A stretch of 64,000 nucleotides of DNA from Chlorella sorokiniana (lineage: Eukaryota; Chlorophyta; Trebouxiophyceae; Chlorellales; Chlorellaceae): the NCBI GenBank assembly GCA_025917655.1, contig CP084615.1, positions 1,798,001 to 1,862,000 of the forward strand, read 5' to 3'. Position 1 is the first letter of the stretch, and every line of letters starts with the position of its first letter. Made by a program: the position numbers and the translations under genes. Under the pieces are notes generated by a model. The model made no database searches and was not told where the DNA came from. It was given only the letters and a program-made list of their open reading frames with translations. This document shows positions 1 to 10,213 of the stretch, piece after piece.

Positions 1-439
1 CGATTGGTTCGAGTGCTCGAACCTGCTCAGTCTTCATTGATGAAGCCTGCGAACAGCCATCCACGGCCCCCTTGCCGGCCGACCCGAAAGTCGTTATCAC
101 CCTAGCTCAGCGCCAAAGGCATCGATTTGCGCGCTGCAAGTCCCCAAGCCCCGTTCCACTCAGTAGGAAGCAGCAGCGACGAGCAACGGGGCTTGATATT
201 CTCTCGCTGGCATGTTAGGCTCTGCAACCACTGTGACAAAGGCGAGGCTGGCTCGTCACGGTCTTCAGTCGCCTCCCGCGGCGTGCCTGCTGCGTGCGGC
301 ACGGTTTCGCGGCGCCCAGCCCCTCTCCAGCACTGGAATAGGAGCTTGTTGGAGCGCGCTGGTGCTCATACAGTCATAAAGAGCCTGAGTTAGGGACCAA
401 TGGAGAAGCGGTCGCCCCACCAAGCCCCAGACTGTTTCC
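1..439. other. No gene recognised
   Basis: Only short overlapping ORFs without recognisable motifs lie here. An 8-base perfect inverted repeat with a 2-base loop (GGTTCGAG/CTCGAACC) sits at about 6-23. It resembles a T-arm sequence only superficially, and no tRNA body can be folded around it. Confidence 0.4.
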
Positions 440-1399
440 TTGAAAAGGGGCCGTGCCTTGATGCTGGAACGGAAACGTGAGGCCGACAGGGAGCGTCAGA
501 AGCGGTATCGCGCTCGGAAGGCGGCTGCCAGGGCAGCAGAAGTGGGCGCTGACGTCGCCACGGTCGGCGGGGCGCCGCCCGACCACGCGGCACTGCTGGG
601 AGACATTCACGCCATGTTCCAGCCTCAGCCTGAGCGTCTCGAGGAAAGGCAGGCAGCACACCAGCGGGCAGGTGGTTTGGAGCGTCGACAGGAGGAGCGC
701 CAGGCTCGGCAGCGGCCTGCGTCGGCGACTTCAGCTGCTGCCGCTCACATGCTGCCCGGGCTTGTCAGCCCACCACTGCAGCAACAGCAGCCTCCAGTTA
801 CTGTAGCACGCACAACCCGGGAGAAGGAGAACCTGCCTTCCAGGTCTTTCAACGCTGGCCCAGGTGTGCGTGCAGCCGGGGGAGGGCAAGCTCAGTTCAA
901 ATTTGAGGCAGCTGATCTGTCACCTCCTGTCTTCCGGCACCCCTCATGCAGGCAGGCACGCCCGCCTTATGGCCCTACTGGCAGGTGACCCTCAGGTGCC
1001 CCCCGCCTGAGTCAGCACCAGGTGCAAAAGCAGACCAAGAAGATGGCAGACAAAGCGCTGGTGGCGCAGCGTGCGGGGCACGGAGGCGCCTCGGCAGCTG
1101 GGCAGCCTCTCCATGACCTGCACCAGGCCCAGCTTGCGGCTGGGTTGCTTCGCCGCCTCACCCCGCGGGGCCGTGCGCTGGTTGCTGAGATGAACCCCAC
1201 AGCCACAGCCAAGGACGCCGTCATGTCGTCCCTGCAGCAGACTCATGCTGCAGTGGCACCTGGCCGCAAGGGTGGCAACACCCAAACTGCAGCAGCAGCG
1301 ATCCGTGCCACACTTGCAGCTGCAGCAGCCGGCCCTGACGTCACTCAAAACCCGCAGACGGCGGGCGTCGCCGCTCTCCTCGGTGTGCCTCGCCACTAG
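440..1399 (+). CDS. Unrecognised ORF region with a basic N-terminus (possible gene remnant)
   Basis: Two ORFs in the same frame (440-988 and 1022-1399) are separated by a single stop and about 30 bases. The first begins with a very basic, probably helical stretch (ERKREADRERQKRYRARKAA, residues about 10-30), bZIP-basic-region-like or simply nucleic-acid-binding in character. A Pro/Gln-rich segment follows. The second ORF is Ala-rich with a central RLTPRGRALVAEMNPTA stretch. I tried an intron from 985 to 1021, but the codon phase does not restore the frame. No family is recognised. It abuts the ferric-reductase remnant and may be another decayed piece, so its function is unknown. Confidence 0.3.
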
Positions 1400-1431
1400 C
1401 TGGCGCGAGCAGGCAAGAGGCGGGGTGGCGG

Positions 1432-2051
1432 TTGATCAACTTCTTTTGCTCCCTTGCCTACATCTTTGGCCTGATCCTGTGGGTCACATCCATCAACTGG
1501 ATCCGCCGTCGCTTCTTCGAGGTGAACCCTTCGCACAAGCACGCGCAGTGGACGGCCCACTGCTTGCAGGCTGTGGCTTACGCCCTGCGATGCCCTCTTT
1601 TCATCTTTCCCATCGCGCTGCAGGTCTTCTACCGGTCACATCTCATCTGCTTCGTTCTCTTCACCTTGTTTTCATGTGAGCCCATTCTTTCTGGCTGCTT
1701 TTTGAATGGCTCAACGGGTCGGCCGGCCACAGGCTGTCTCACCCCCTCCTGCCCCCCCCTCCTCCCCCTCCCCCCTGCCCACCGACCTTTAAACCCTTAA
1801 AACCCTTTAAAATCCCTGCCAGACATTCACTACTTCTTAAGCTGGAGCTACTTCCTGCCTGGTGGGTGGAAGCCTGCGATGAAACAGTGAGCCTGCGCCT
1901 CACTGTCGCCCTCCTCGACCTTGGCGGCCGCCAGACAGCAACCCGCGGTGCTGTGCTGCTTCCGACTCATTGCCTCGCTCCTGCAGGCCTGCTGCTGTAC
2001 GCCGTGGACCTGGTGCTGCGGGCCGGCCAGCTGTCAAACACCACCGTCGTC
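1432..2051 (+). pseudogene. Ferric-reductase-type transmembrane gene remnant
   Basis: Four short exons read as part of the heme-binding membrane domain of the ferric reductase/NADPH oxidase family. They are a first exon ending at 1521 (INWIRRRFFE), 1624-1675 (VFYRSHLICFVLFTLFS), 1823-1861 (HYFLSWSYFLPG) and one from 1987 (GLLLYAVDLVLRAGQ). The introns 1522-1623, 1676-1822 and 1862-1986 are GT-AG and their phases join correctly. The first is 102 bases with no stop, so an ORF caller reads straight through it. Family members need upstream transmembrane helices and about 400 residues of FAD- and NADPH-binding domains downstream. Neither is present before the next gene starts at 2595. I infer a truncated, non-functional copy. 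Confidence 0.6.
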
Positions 2052-2594
2052 GCTTGCGGGAACAGTTGCATGGAGGCCCCGGGGATGCATGGGCAGTGCA
2101 GGAGTCACGGGGAGAGAGCAGGCGGCAGGCGGAGAGGCAGTGGCGCAGCCTTTCCTCGGGCTGACTTGATGAAAGCCAATGATGGGCTGCTTCCTGCTGT
2201 TGTGACAGTGAAGGCATGGGGCTAGGCGTTCGCATCGACGTCCTGGCAAGCTGCGCCCCAACTGCCGGCTCCATGGGCTGGAGTGCGGGGGAGTGGGGCT
2301 GTGCTTCAGCTTTTTAGTTTCTTAAACAAATTCGTTTCGGCTGCGCAACGCAATTTTGCCAATGACGATAAAAATGTCACGAGCTTCTCAACAGCTGGAG
2401 GCGCACGCACGAGGCGGCGGCGGAGTACGCCAAGTACAACCCCACCTTTGGTCCGCCAATTTTGCACATCAGAGGTCGGCCCGACATCCATAGTGTCTCT
2501 GCAAGCTTACCCGATTGTGTGGTGCGAGGTTGGGTTGCCGTCCCCATCGTGCCTCCCGCTCGGCCGCAGAGGGGCTGGTTCGATCCGCGGGGCG

Positions 2595-4957
2595 ATGGAG
2601 ATTGTGGCGCAGCGTGGAGTGACCGCAGCCGCCGCACAGCTGAGGACAGCGCTGTCCTCGGCCGGCCGCCGCTCCCGCCTGCACCGCTCGGGCGCCATGC
2701 GACTGCCACAACAGGCGGATGCCCAGCGAGCCTCCGCACGCTTAGGCCGCCTGCTGAGCAGCCTGTCGCCGCGCGCAGAAGCCAGCGAGTCCGTAGGCGC
2801 TGCTGCAACAGCGGCCGGCAGTCCGCAGGCCGCCGTGGCGAGAGCGAACAAAGCGGCCGCGCCGCCCGCCAGCGGCTACCGCCTGCCGCCGCCCGAGATT
2901 GCTGCCATCGTCGACACGCCGCCAGAGCCGCTTCTGTCCTTCTCGCCCAATCGCAAGCTTGTGCTGCAGCTGGCTCGGCCGCCCGCCAACCCCCCATCTC
3001 CGAGCTGGCTCGTCCCGAGCTGAAGCTGGCGGGTGGGTCGGTGGGCTGCGGGTGCTGTGCGCGCGCAGGGCGGCCACCACCCGCCGTACAGCCGCGCAGC
3101 AGCCGCAGCAGAAACTGCAGTCAGTGGTCGAGTGCAGCTTTGGTGCGCTTTGCGAGTGATTGGCTGGTGCTGTCTGTCCAAGCAACCCAGCCCTGGCACG
3201 CTATCACCCGCCACCTGCCTCTTCCCTGAACCCCCCCCTCCCAGGCCTGCGCATCGACCCCGAGTGCTTCTCCCGCTCCCGCATGAGCTACTACACGGGC
3301 ATGCGCTACGCCCCCTTCACCGACAGCCTGGTGCTGCCCATCCCCGCGGACGCGGGCACACCATCACCGGCATACCCGAGGGCTACTGGGTGCGCCGCCG
3401 CCGCCTGCACCCCTCTGGGGCTCGCTTGCTGGGGGAGGTGGTGCGTGTGCAGGGGATGCAGGGGTTGCCAGGATCGAAGAGGTGCACAGGGGAGGGTGGA
3501 GGGGGTGCAGGGAGTGGGGAGGGTCACCCGGGTGTACCTCCAGACAGCAACTTTCCCTGGGAAACGCGGCAACACCCACCACCCTCCATCCGCTTGTTTC
3601 ATTCTGTCTGGCCTCACTCACGCCCACCCACCCTCCACCCTGCACCCTGCCCCCAATCAGATCAACTACGTGACATGGTCCCCCGACAGCGCCACCGTCG
3701 CCTTCACCCTGCGCTCCGCGGGCGGCGACGCCGACCCGCCGCGCGCCCCGCTGGAGCTCTGGGTGGCCGACATGGCCAGCGGCGCGGCCCGCCGCCTCAC
3801 CGACCTCCGCCTCAACAGCACCTTTGAGGAGTGAGCGGGGCAGGAGGGGGGACGGGGCCGAGGCACCACACAGCGCACGATGCTGGCTGGCTGCTGGCAA
3901 TGTTGCGGGGAGCCGTGCTGCGCGCTTGCCTTGCAGCCTGCTGCCTATTCACAAAGTGCCTTGCCCCCCCTCCCCTTTCACACACACACACACACACGCC
4001 CACCTCATCCCTCCCCTGCTTCAGCTACGACTGGGTGGACGCCGACACGATTGTGGCGGCCATCGTGCCCCAGGGCTGGGCCCCGCCCCCGCAAGCCGCT
4101 CACCCCGCTGGGCCCCAAGGTGGAGGACAACAGCGCGGGGCGGGTCAGCCAGGCGCGCACCTACCCAGACCTGCTGCAGGGGCCGTACGACGAGCAGGTG
4201 GGGGGGAGGGGGAGCGCGGGCGTGTGATGGGTGGCTGGGTGGCTGCCACCCACCTGCTGCGTGTGCCTGCAGAGGCAGCCCCGGCCAGTTGGGGCTCCTG
4301 TCAGCATGCCTGTCAGCAGGCTCGCAGTTGCGCCCCAACCCCATTCCCTCACCGCCCCCCGCTCAGCTGTTTGAGCACTACTGCGAGAGCCAGCTGGTGA
4401 CCATCAAGGTGTCCACGGGGGAGGCGACGCCCCTGGGCCCCACCCGCCTCTACACCGCCACCTCCGCCTCCCCAGACGGCCGCTACCTGCTGGTCTCCTG
4501 GCTGGAGCGCCCCTACTCCTACTCCCTCCCCTGCGGCCGCTTCCCCAAGCGGGTGCAGCTGTGGGACCGGTGGGTGGCGCGGGAGGGGGAAGCCCCTCGC
4601 GCAGGGAGTGTGCCTGGGTAGGCACACTCCTGGGTAGGCAGTGTGCCTGCCCTACCTGGCCGCCGTGCTTCTCAGCCGAGCGGGCGGCTGTGCCCCCCTT
4701 CCAGAGCCCCCCCCGCCCCCTGCCCAGGGATGGCAAGCTGGTGCGCGAGATAGCAGCGCTGCCCCTGGCTGAGGACATCCCGGTGGCCTTTGACAGCTGC
4801 CGCAAGGGCCCCGCGGCATCGAGTGGCGCGACGACAAGCCCGCCGAGGTGCCGCGCTGGGGGAGGGCGGCAGCGACGCGCGCTCCCCTTTCTCTTCCATG
4901 CACCCGTGCCCGCTCATCTCCTTATCCTTGATGGCATGCAACCCTTGTGCTCGCGCC

Positions 4958-4995
<38 letters not shown>

Positions 4996-7900
4996 ACTGC
5001 CCTGCCCAGATGTCCTGGATGGAGTGCCAGGACGGCGGCGACCCCGCGGTGGCGGCCTCCCGCGAGACATCGTCTTCGTGCTGGGTGGGTGGCTGCGGCG
5101 GCGGCGGCGGCGGGAGGAGGCTGTACACTCCGCCTGTCCCGGCCTGTCCAGGGATCGGGCGGCGCCCGGGGCAGGGCCTGCCCCTGCAAACGACCTCCCC
5201 CTCCCCCTCCACCCACCCACCTCCTCCCGCCCCTGCTGCTGCTGCCCCGTCTGACAGATGCCGACGCGGCGGCCGACCCCGCGGTGAAGCCCCGCGCCAT
5301 TGCCGGCACCGACATGCGCTGCCGCGGCGTGTCGTGGGGCACCGGCTCCTTTGCGCTGCTGTACGAGGCGGAGTGGAAGAGCCGGCGCAGCGTGACATGG
5401 GTGAGAGGGGGGCTGCCAGGCTGCGGTTTCTGTGGCAGCGGGGGCCACAGGGCGACAGAATGGCGACGCAGCTAGAGTGGCATGTGGTAGCAGGGCATTG
5501 GGTGGTCAGCCTGGAATCCTACTGGAGTTTGCGGAGTCCTGTTGAGGAAGCGGCAGGGCTTCGACTGAGCGTGGCAGCCCCGCCGCCGCCCGGCAGCCTG
5601 CTTTCCACCTCCTTGCCCCGGCCCCGCCTCCCTGGCGCCAGGTCATCGCCCCCGACGACGCCGACAGCCCCAAAACCCTGCTCTTTGATCGCAACTACGA
5701 GGATGCCTACTCCGTGAGTTTGTCGGGCTCGGACGTGTCGCAGCGCATGTGCCTGTTGTGTTCCTGGAGGTGCTTGAGGTGCCTTGTGCCAGCCAGGACA
5801 ACCCCCCCCACCCCCACCCACCCTCAGGACCCCGGCTCCCCCGCCTCGCGCCGCACCCGCTGGGGCACCTACGTGCTGGCGCTGGTGGACGGGCAGCGCA
5901 GGCTGCTGATGCAGGGCTCGGGGCCTCGCCTGAGGGCAACAGGTGGGTCCCGGCAAGCGCTCTGGCGGGCGCAGCATGCGGGCATCCAGGAATGTGCTGC
6001 CGCAACCCCGCAGCTCGCAGCGCTGGCGGGCATGACCCTATAGATTCTGACCAGGTGCGCGATCCAGCACGTCTCGACATGCCTACGCGCCCCCCCAGGC
6101 CCTTCCTGGACCTTCTGGACGTGGACAGCAAGGAGACGCGGCGCATCTGGCAGAGCTCCCCCGCACTACGAGTACACCAGCAGCCTGCTGTCCGACACCG
6201 ACGACGACACGCGCCCCGTCACGCTGGTGGGCCCCGCGGCGGGCTTCCACGGACGTCAGGGCGCCAAGCCCGTCGCCGCCGCATGCGCTGCCACGCGCAC
6301 CCAGCCTGGCCGCTGACTCCCCCGGCTCGGCCTGTCGATCGCGCTCGCAGGACAACCTGCGCATGCTGGCCAGCCGGGAGTCTGTGACGGAGCCGCCCCA
6401 GTTCTACATCAAGACGTTCAGCGACGGCGGCGCGGCGCACAGCGAGCGCTGCATCTCCGCCTTCCCCACCCCTACCCCACGCTGCGCGACCTGCAGAAGG
6501 AGATCATCAAGTACAAGCGCAGCGACGGGCTGGAGCTCAACGGCACGCTCTACCTGCCTCCGGGTGGGTGGGCGGTTGGGCTGTGTCGTGCAGTCTGCGG
6601 TTGCGACACGCGAGTGTGTGGACCAGGGTGAGAGAAGGGACAGGGCTGCAAGTCTGAAGCTCTGATGTGAGAGCTTTGGGGGCCACTCCGGCTGGCGCCT
6701 CGCAGCGCCTGTGCCGCGCACGCTGCGGCAGCTGCCCGGGCAGGCGCCGGGCCGAGGGGGCGGCACAGGCATTGGTGCGTTGGTGCCTGGAGCGTTGGCT
6801 CGCCTCGCTGGTTCCCACTTGTCCGTACCCCCCCCACCCGCCCCCGCCTCCAGGCTACGACCCCGCGCGCGACGGCCCGCTGCCCACCCTGCTGTGGGCC
6901 TACCCCCGCGAGTACAAGAACAAAGAGGCGGCGGGGCAGCTGCGCAAGTCGCCCTGCACCTTCCCCGGCATCGGCTCCACCTCCCCCTCCTCTTCCTGGC
7001 CCGCAAGTACGCCGTGCTGGATGGCCCCGGCTTCCCCATCGTGGCCGAAGGCGACGAGGAGCCCAACGGTGCGCTGCGGCCCCCGCTCCTGCGCTTGGGT
7101 GCCTGCTCCCCTCCCAGCAATGCCTGCCGCTCCCGCAGGAGGTCCGTCGCACATGTGCAAGGCACAGGCACAAGACTCTCTCTTCCCCCCCCCCCCCCCC
7201 CTGCTCCCCTCCTCTGCCAGACACGTATGTGGAGCAGCTCACCGACTGCGCGCGGGCGGCGGTGGAGGAGCTGCAGCGGCGGGGGTGGCAGACCCTCGCG
7301 CATCGCGGTCGGCGGCCACTCATACGGTGCGGCGGCAGGGCGGGCAGCAGGGCGGCTGCGCTGCCAGGCCCGATCTTGCTGGCAGCGCTGCGTCTTGGGC
7401 TCCACGGGCTGCCGCCGCCGACGATGCCACCCGCACTCACCACCACCACCGCTGCCCCCGCAGGCGCCTTCATGACCGCCAACCTGCTGGCGCACGCGGG
7501 CGACCTGTTTGCATGCGGCATCGCCCGCTCCGGCGCCTTCAACCGCACCCTCACCCCCTTTGGCTTCCAGGCTGAGGAGCGCACGCTGTGGCAGGCGCCC
7601 GACACGTACGCGCGCATGAGCCCCTTCATGCAGGCCGACAAGATCAAGAAGCCGCTGCTGCTCATCCACGGAGAGGCCGACAACAACACGGGTGGGCGGC
7701 GGGCGGCGGCCCGGAGGGCGGCGCAGCCGGTCTTCTGGCGGCAACCAGTCGTGTGGGGAAACTGTGCGCAGCGCGCTGCCCTGGACCCACATGCCGCGCG
7801 TGCTCAGCTGCCCCGTTCGCCTCAGCCCCGCCTCTTCCCCCTCTTGCAGGCACCTTCCCCATGCAGAGCGAGCGCTTCTACCAGGCCCTCAAGGGCCACG

Positions 7901-8209
7901 GCGGCACCTGCCGCCTGGTGCTGCTGCCGCATGAGAGCCACGGGTACAGCGCGCGGGAGAGCATCATGCACACGCTCTACGAGATGGACAGGTGCGTGTG
8001 TGTGTGTGGGGGGTGACGAGGCCGCACCCCGCATCGCGGAAGCCAGGCTTCCGGTGACGGGATCCTGGCTGGCGCCGCACCAGCTTCTTCCAGCAGCCGC
8101 GTGCAGCAGCTGGCGAGCGGTTGCAGGGCGGTCAAAGGCGGGGGTGCTCCTCCCTGGGCGCAGGTGGATGAGCACGTGGCTCAACGGCGCGCCGCCATCC
8201 ACGGAATAA
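2595..8209 (+). CDS. CGEP: Chloroplast glutamyl endopeptidase (peptidase family S9, prolyl-oligopeptidase fold)
   Basis: A stromal serine peptidase that in plants cleaves peptides after Glu, and so helps clear transit peptides and damaged proteins. The product starts at 2595 with an Ala/Arg-rich transit-like region and then follows the plant family colinearly: SGYRLPPPEI, SRMSYYTG, the beta-propeller segments, CGRFPK, LPLAEDIP, YLPPGYDP. The catalytic Ser motif GGHSYG is split from AFMTANLLAH by an intron (about 7330). The Asp lies in HGEADNN and the His in ESHGYS (about 7930). Well-supported exons include 3245-3389, 3661-3830, 4025-4197, 4367-4569, 5258-5400 and 5642-5713. The last exon, 8164-8209, ends WMSTWLNGAPPSTE. 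At least six exons need one- or two-base corrections (near 2990-2995, 4100, 5060, 5920, 6160 and 7285-7305) although protein conservation continues on both sides. Confidence 0.92.
4960..4994. repeat. (CA)n microsatellite in an intron
   Basis: About 17 uninterrupted CA units lie in a glutamyl endopeptidase intron. A similar, shorter run occurs at 3979-3997 in an earlier intron of the same gene. Confidence 0.95.
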
Positions 8210-8615
8210 GAGTGACAGACGAAGAGTGACGCCCGCAGGCAGCCGCGGGCCCAGCTCCTTCCCTTGCACTATCTATCGTATTATGCCTGCATTTTAGCAC
8301 TGCCATTTCACCTGCTCACCCTGTGTAATAATTGCAAGCTGCAGCAGCTTTGCTTTCGACGCGCTGTGCACGCTGGCTGGCATGGTGGTGCACGTGACTG
8401 GTGGCCTTCCCGCACCTTGTTGTGTCAGTGCACGCCAAACGCTGCAAGCGACGCTTGCAAGCGCAACAGCATCAGCTTTGATTTCTGTGTCATGGTGGAT
8501 CAGCGTGCGGCAGGTCTGCTGCCAAACTAATGTGTAAAATCAACTTATTGTGCTCTTTCATACCGGTGCATGCTAGCAGTGTCCCCACAGCGCACGAGCT
8601 GCAAAGCAGGCAGCG
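8210..8615. other. Convergent intergenic region
   Basis: This 406-base gap between the converging 3' ends of the glutamyl endopeptidase and dephospho-CoA kinase genes holds no supportable ORF. It is more AT-rich than its surroundings. Confidence 0.6.
8324..8328 (+). terminator. Candidate TGTAA poly(A) signal
   Basis: TGTAA, the usual poly(A) signal of chlorophyte algae, lies 115 bases after the glutamyl endopeptidase stop. Confidence 0.55.
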
Positions 8616-9909
8616 TCATGATCCATCAACTTGGCCGCTGCTGGCTTGCGATGCACTGGCCGCCTGCTGCGCCAGTTCAGCGTACCGCCTGCCCGGCCGC
8701 CCCCTCAGCGCCTCCACCACTGCCGCCACGTGCTGCCGCGTCTCCTCCAGCGGCGCGCCCTGCGCAGAAGAGGAATGGGGGCAGGGTGAGTGGGGGAAGG
8801 GGAGGTGCCTGTGCACAAGGTGGGGGGGGTTACGTGCTCACACTCACCACAGTCAGGGAGCAGGGGCTTGCAAGCCTGCATGCCTGCGGGCCTGTCCCTG
8901 ACTGTGTGGCTCCTGGCCACCACAGCCCAGACGAGCAGCCCACCCCCACCCACCCACACTCCAACCCCTTCACCGTGTCAATCACAAAGTCGGCGCGCCG
9001 CCGCTTCTCCTCATCGGGCACCTGCCGCGCCAGGATGGCGTCCAGCTTGTCGGCGGTCATCCCCGGCCGCGCCAGCGCCCGCCGCCGCTGCTCCGCCGCC
9101 GGCGCGACACCACCGCCACGGCGTCGCACTGCGCTTGCCCCCCGTCTCGAACAGCAGCGGCACGTCCAGCACCACCAGCGGCAGCCCTGCCGCCGCCTGC
9201 GCGCGCAGCCAGCGCGCCTTTTCCGCCGCCACTAGCGGGTGGACGAGGGCCTCGAGGCGGCGTAGGGCCTCCGGGTTGCCCACCACCTGCTTGCTCAGCT
9301 CGGGCGGCTGATGGCTGCGCTGGAGGCAGGGGCGGGGGAGGTGGCGCGCTTGCGCTGAGGCACGGCAGGCTTGCTGACGGACAGCGGTGCGGGTTAGGGG
9401 ATGCTGTCAGGCAGCTGGCGCCTGGTTCCGCCTCAGCAGGAGGGAGGCTGGGCAAGCGGGCGTGCAGCACCCACCTCCGTCCACCGTGACCCTGGGGAAG
9501 GCTGCCTCCACGGAAGCCACTGCTGCGCCGCCGTTGTACAAGTCGTGCACAACCTGCAGCGGTTGGCCAGCCAGGCCCGGCCCCATTCAGGCATGGCACA
9601 CACTTCATGTTTCGCACACACAGCTGCCACTCCTCCGCTTGGAACACCGCGACTGCACATGTCCTTTCTTCTGCTGTGAAACCACAACACAATGCCCATT
9701 GACCTGGTCAGAGTCCAGCACCGGCACCCCAAGCTCTTGCAAGAACTGGCACACCGTCGACTTGCCCATGGCAATGCCTGCGACAGCAGCGGCCGCAAAG
9801 CGGGTCGGCTGCAGCGGGCGGCAGGGGGCTGCGCTGCTGGTGGGCGCACGGCGATCTGCATAGCGCATGCTGGATCACCTCCTGTAAGCCCGAGAATGAA
9901 GGGCGCCAT
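8616..9909 (-). CDS. coaE: Dephospho-CoA kinase
   Basis: Catalyses the last step of coenzyme A synthesis: ATP plus dephospho-CoA gives CoA. Exon 1 starts at 9909 ([11 protein letters not shown]) and exon 2 continues with [19 protein letters not shown]. Together they rebuild the P-loop GGIAMGKST, split by an intron. LDSDQ and VVHDLYNGG follow, then the CoA-lid region [19 protein letters not shown] and [12 protein letters not shown]. After that come [18 protein letters not shown] and [18 protein letters not shown]. The last exon ends DGS at 8616. The order and size fit the CoaE family. The frame is lost just after FETGG, at a run of six Cs on the + strand (9138-9143). Seven would restore the conserved [11 protein letters not shown] second small offset follows. 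An upstream in-frame Met at 9975 is a less likely start. Confidence 0.92.
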
Positions 9910-10213
9910 TGGGGCTTGCACTTGTGCGCCCCGCGCTTTTGTGAAAAGCGTTACCAGTACACGACGCTCACACAAATCTTCACGTTAAGCGTTAAGAAGC
10001 GCTGGTGCGTAGTAAGCCTGATGACTGCTGATCAGCGCAGGAACAGGAACAGGAACCAGGCCGCCCTGGCGGCAAGCCACATCAGTGCGGGCGTCAGATG
10101 ATGGTCTTGCTGAGTTGGCTGGGCCGACCCAAGTTACAGCTTGGCACGGAGGAAGCAATCTGATGGCTGTTGGCGGCTCGATCAGCCCCTGCCTCAGCCC
10201 TCCGTGCTGCCCA
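9910..10213. other. Tandem intergenic region between MSH3 and coaE
   Basis: About 300 bases with no supportable ORF. It should contain the MSH3 3' UTR and the coaE promoter. A TTACA at 10134-10138 (TGTAA on the minus strand) lies 76 bases past the MSH3 stop. Confidence 0.5.
10134..10138 (-). terminator. Candidate TGTAA poly(A) signal for MSH3
   Basis: TGTAA on the minus strand, 76 bases downstream of the MSH3 stop codon at 10214-10216. Confidence 0.5.

Noticed and set aside
6-23. tRNA T-arm-like GGTTCGAG/CTCGAACC
   Set aside because: No acceptor stem, anticodon arm or A box can be placed around it. It is only a short hairpin.
6404-7792. 462-codon minus-strand frame
   Set aside because: Shadow of the glutamyl endopeptidase exons, which carry clear family motifs on the plus strand.
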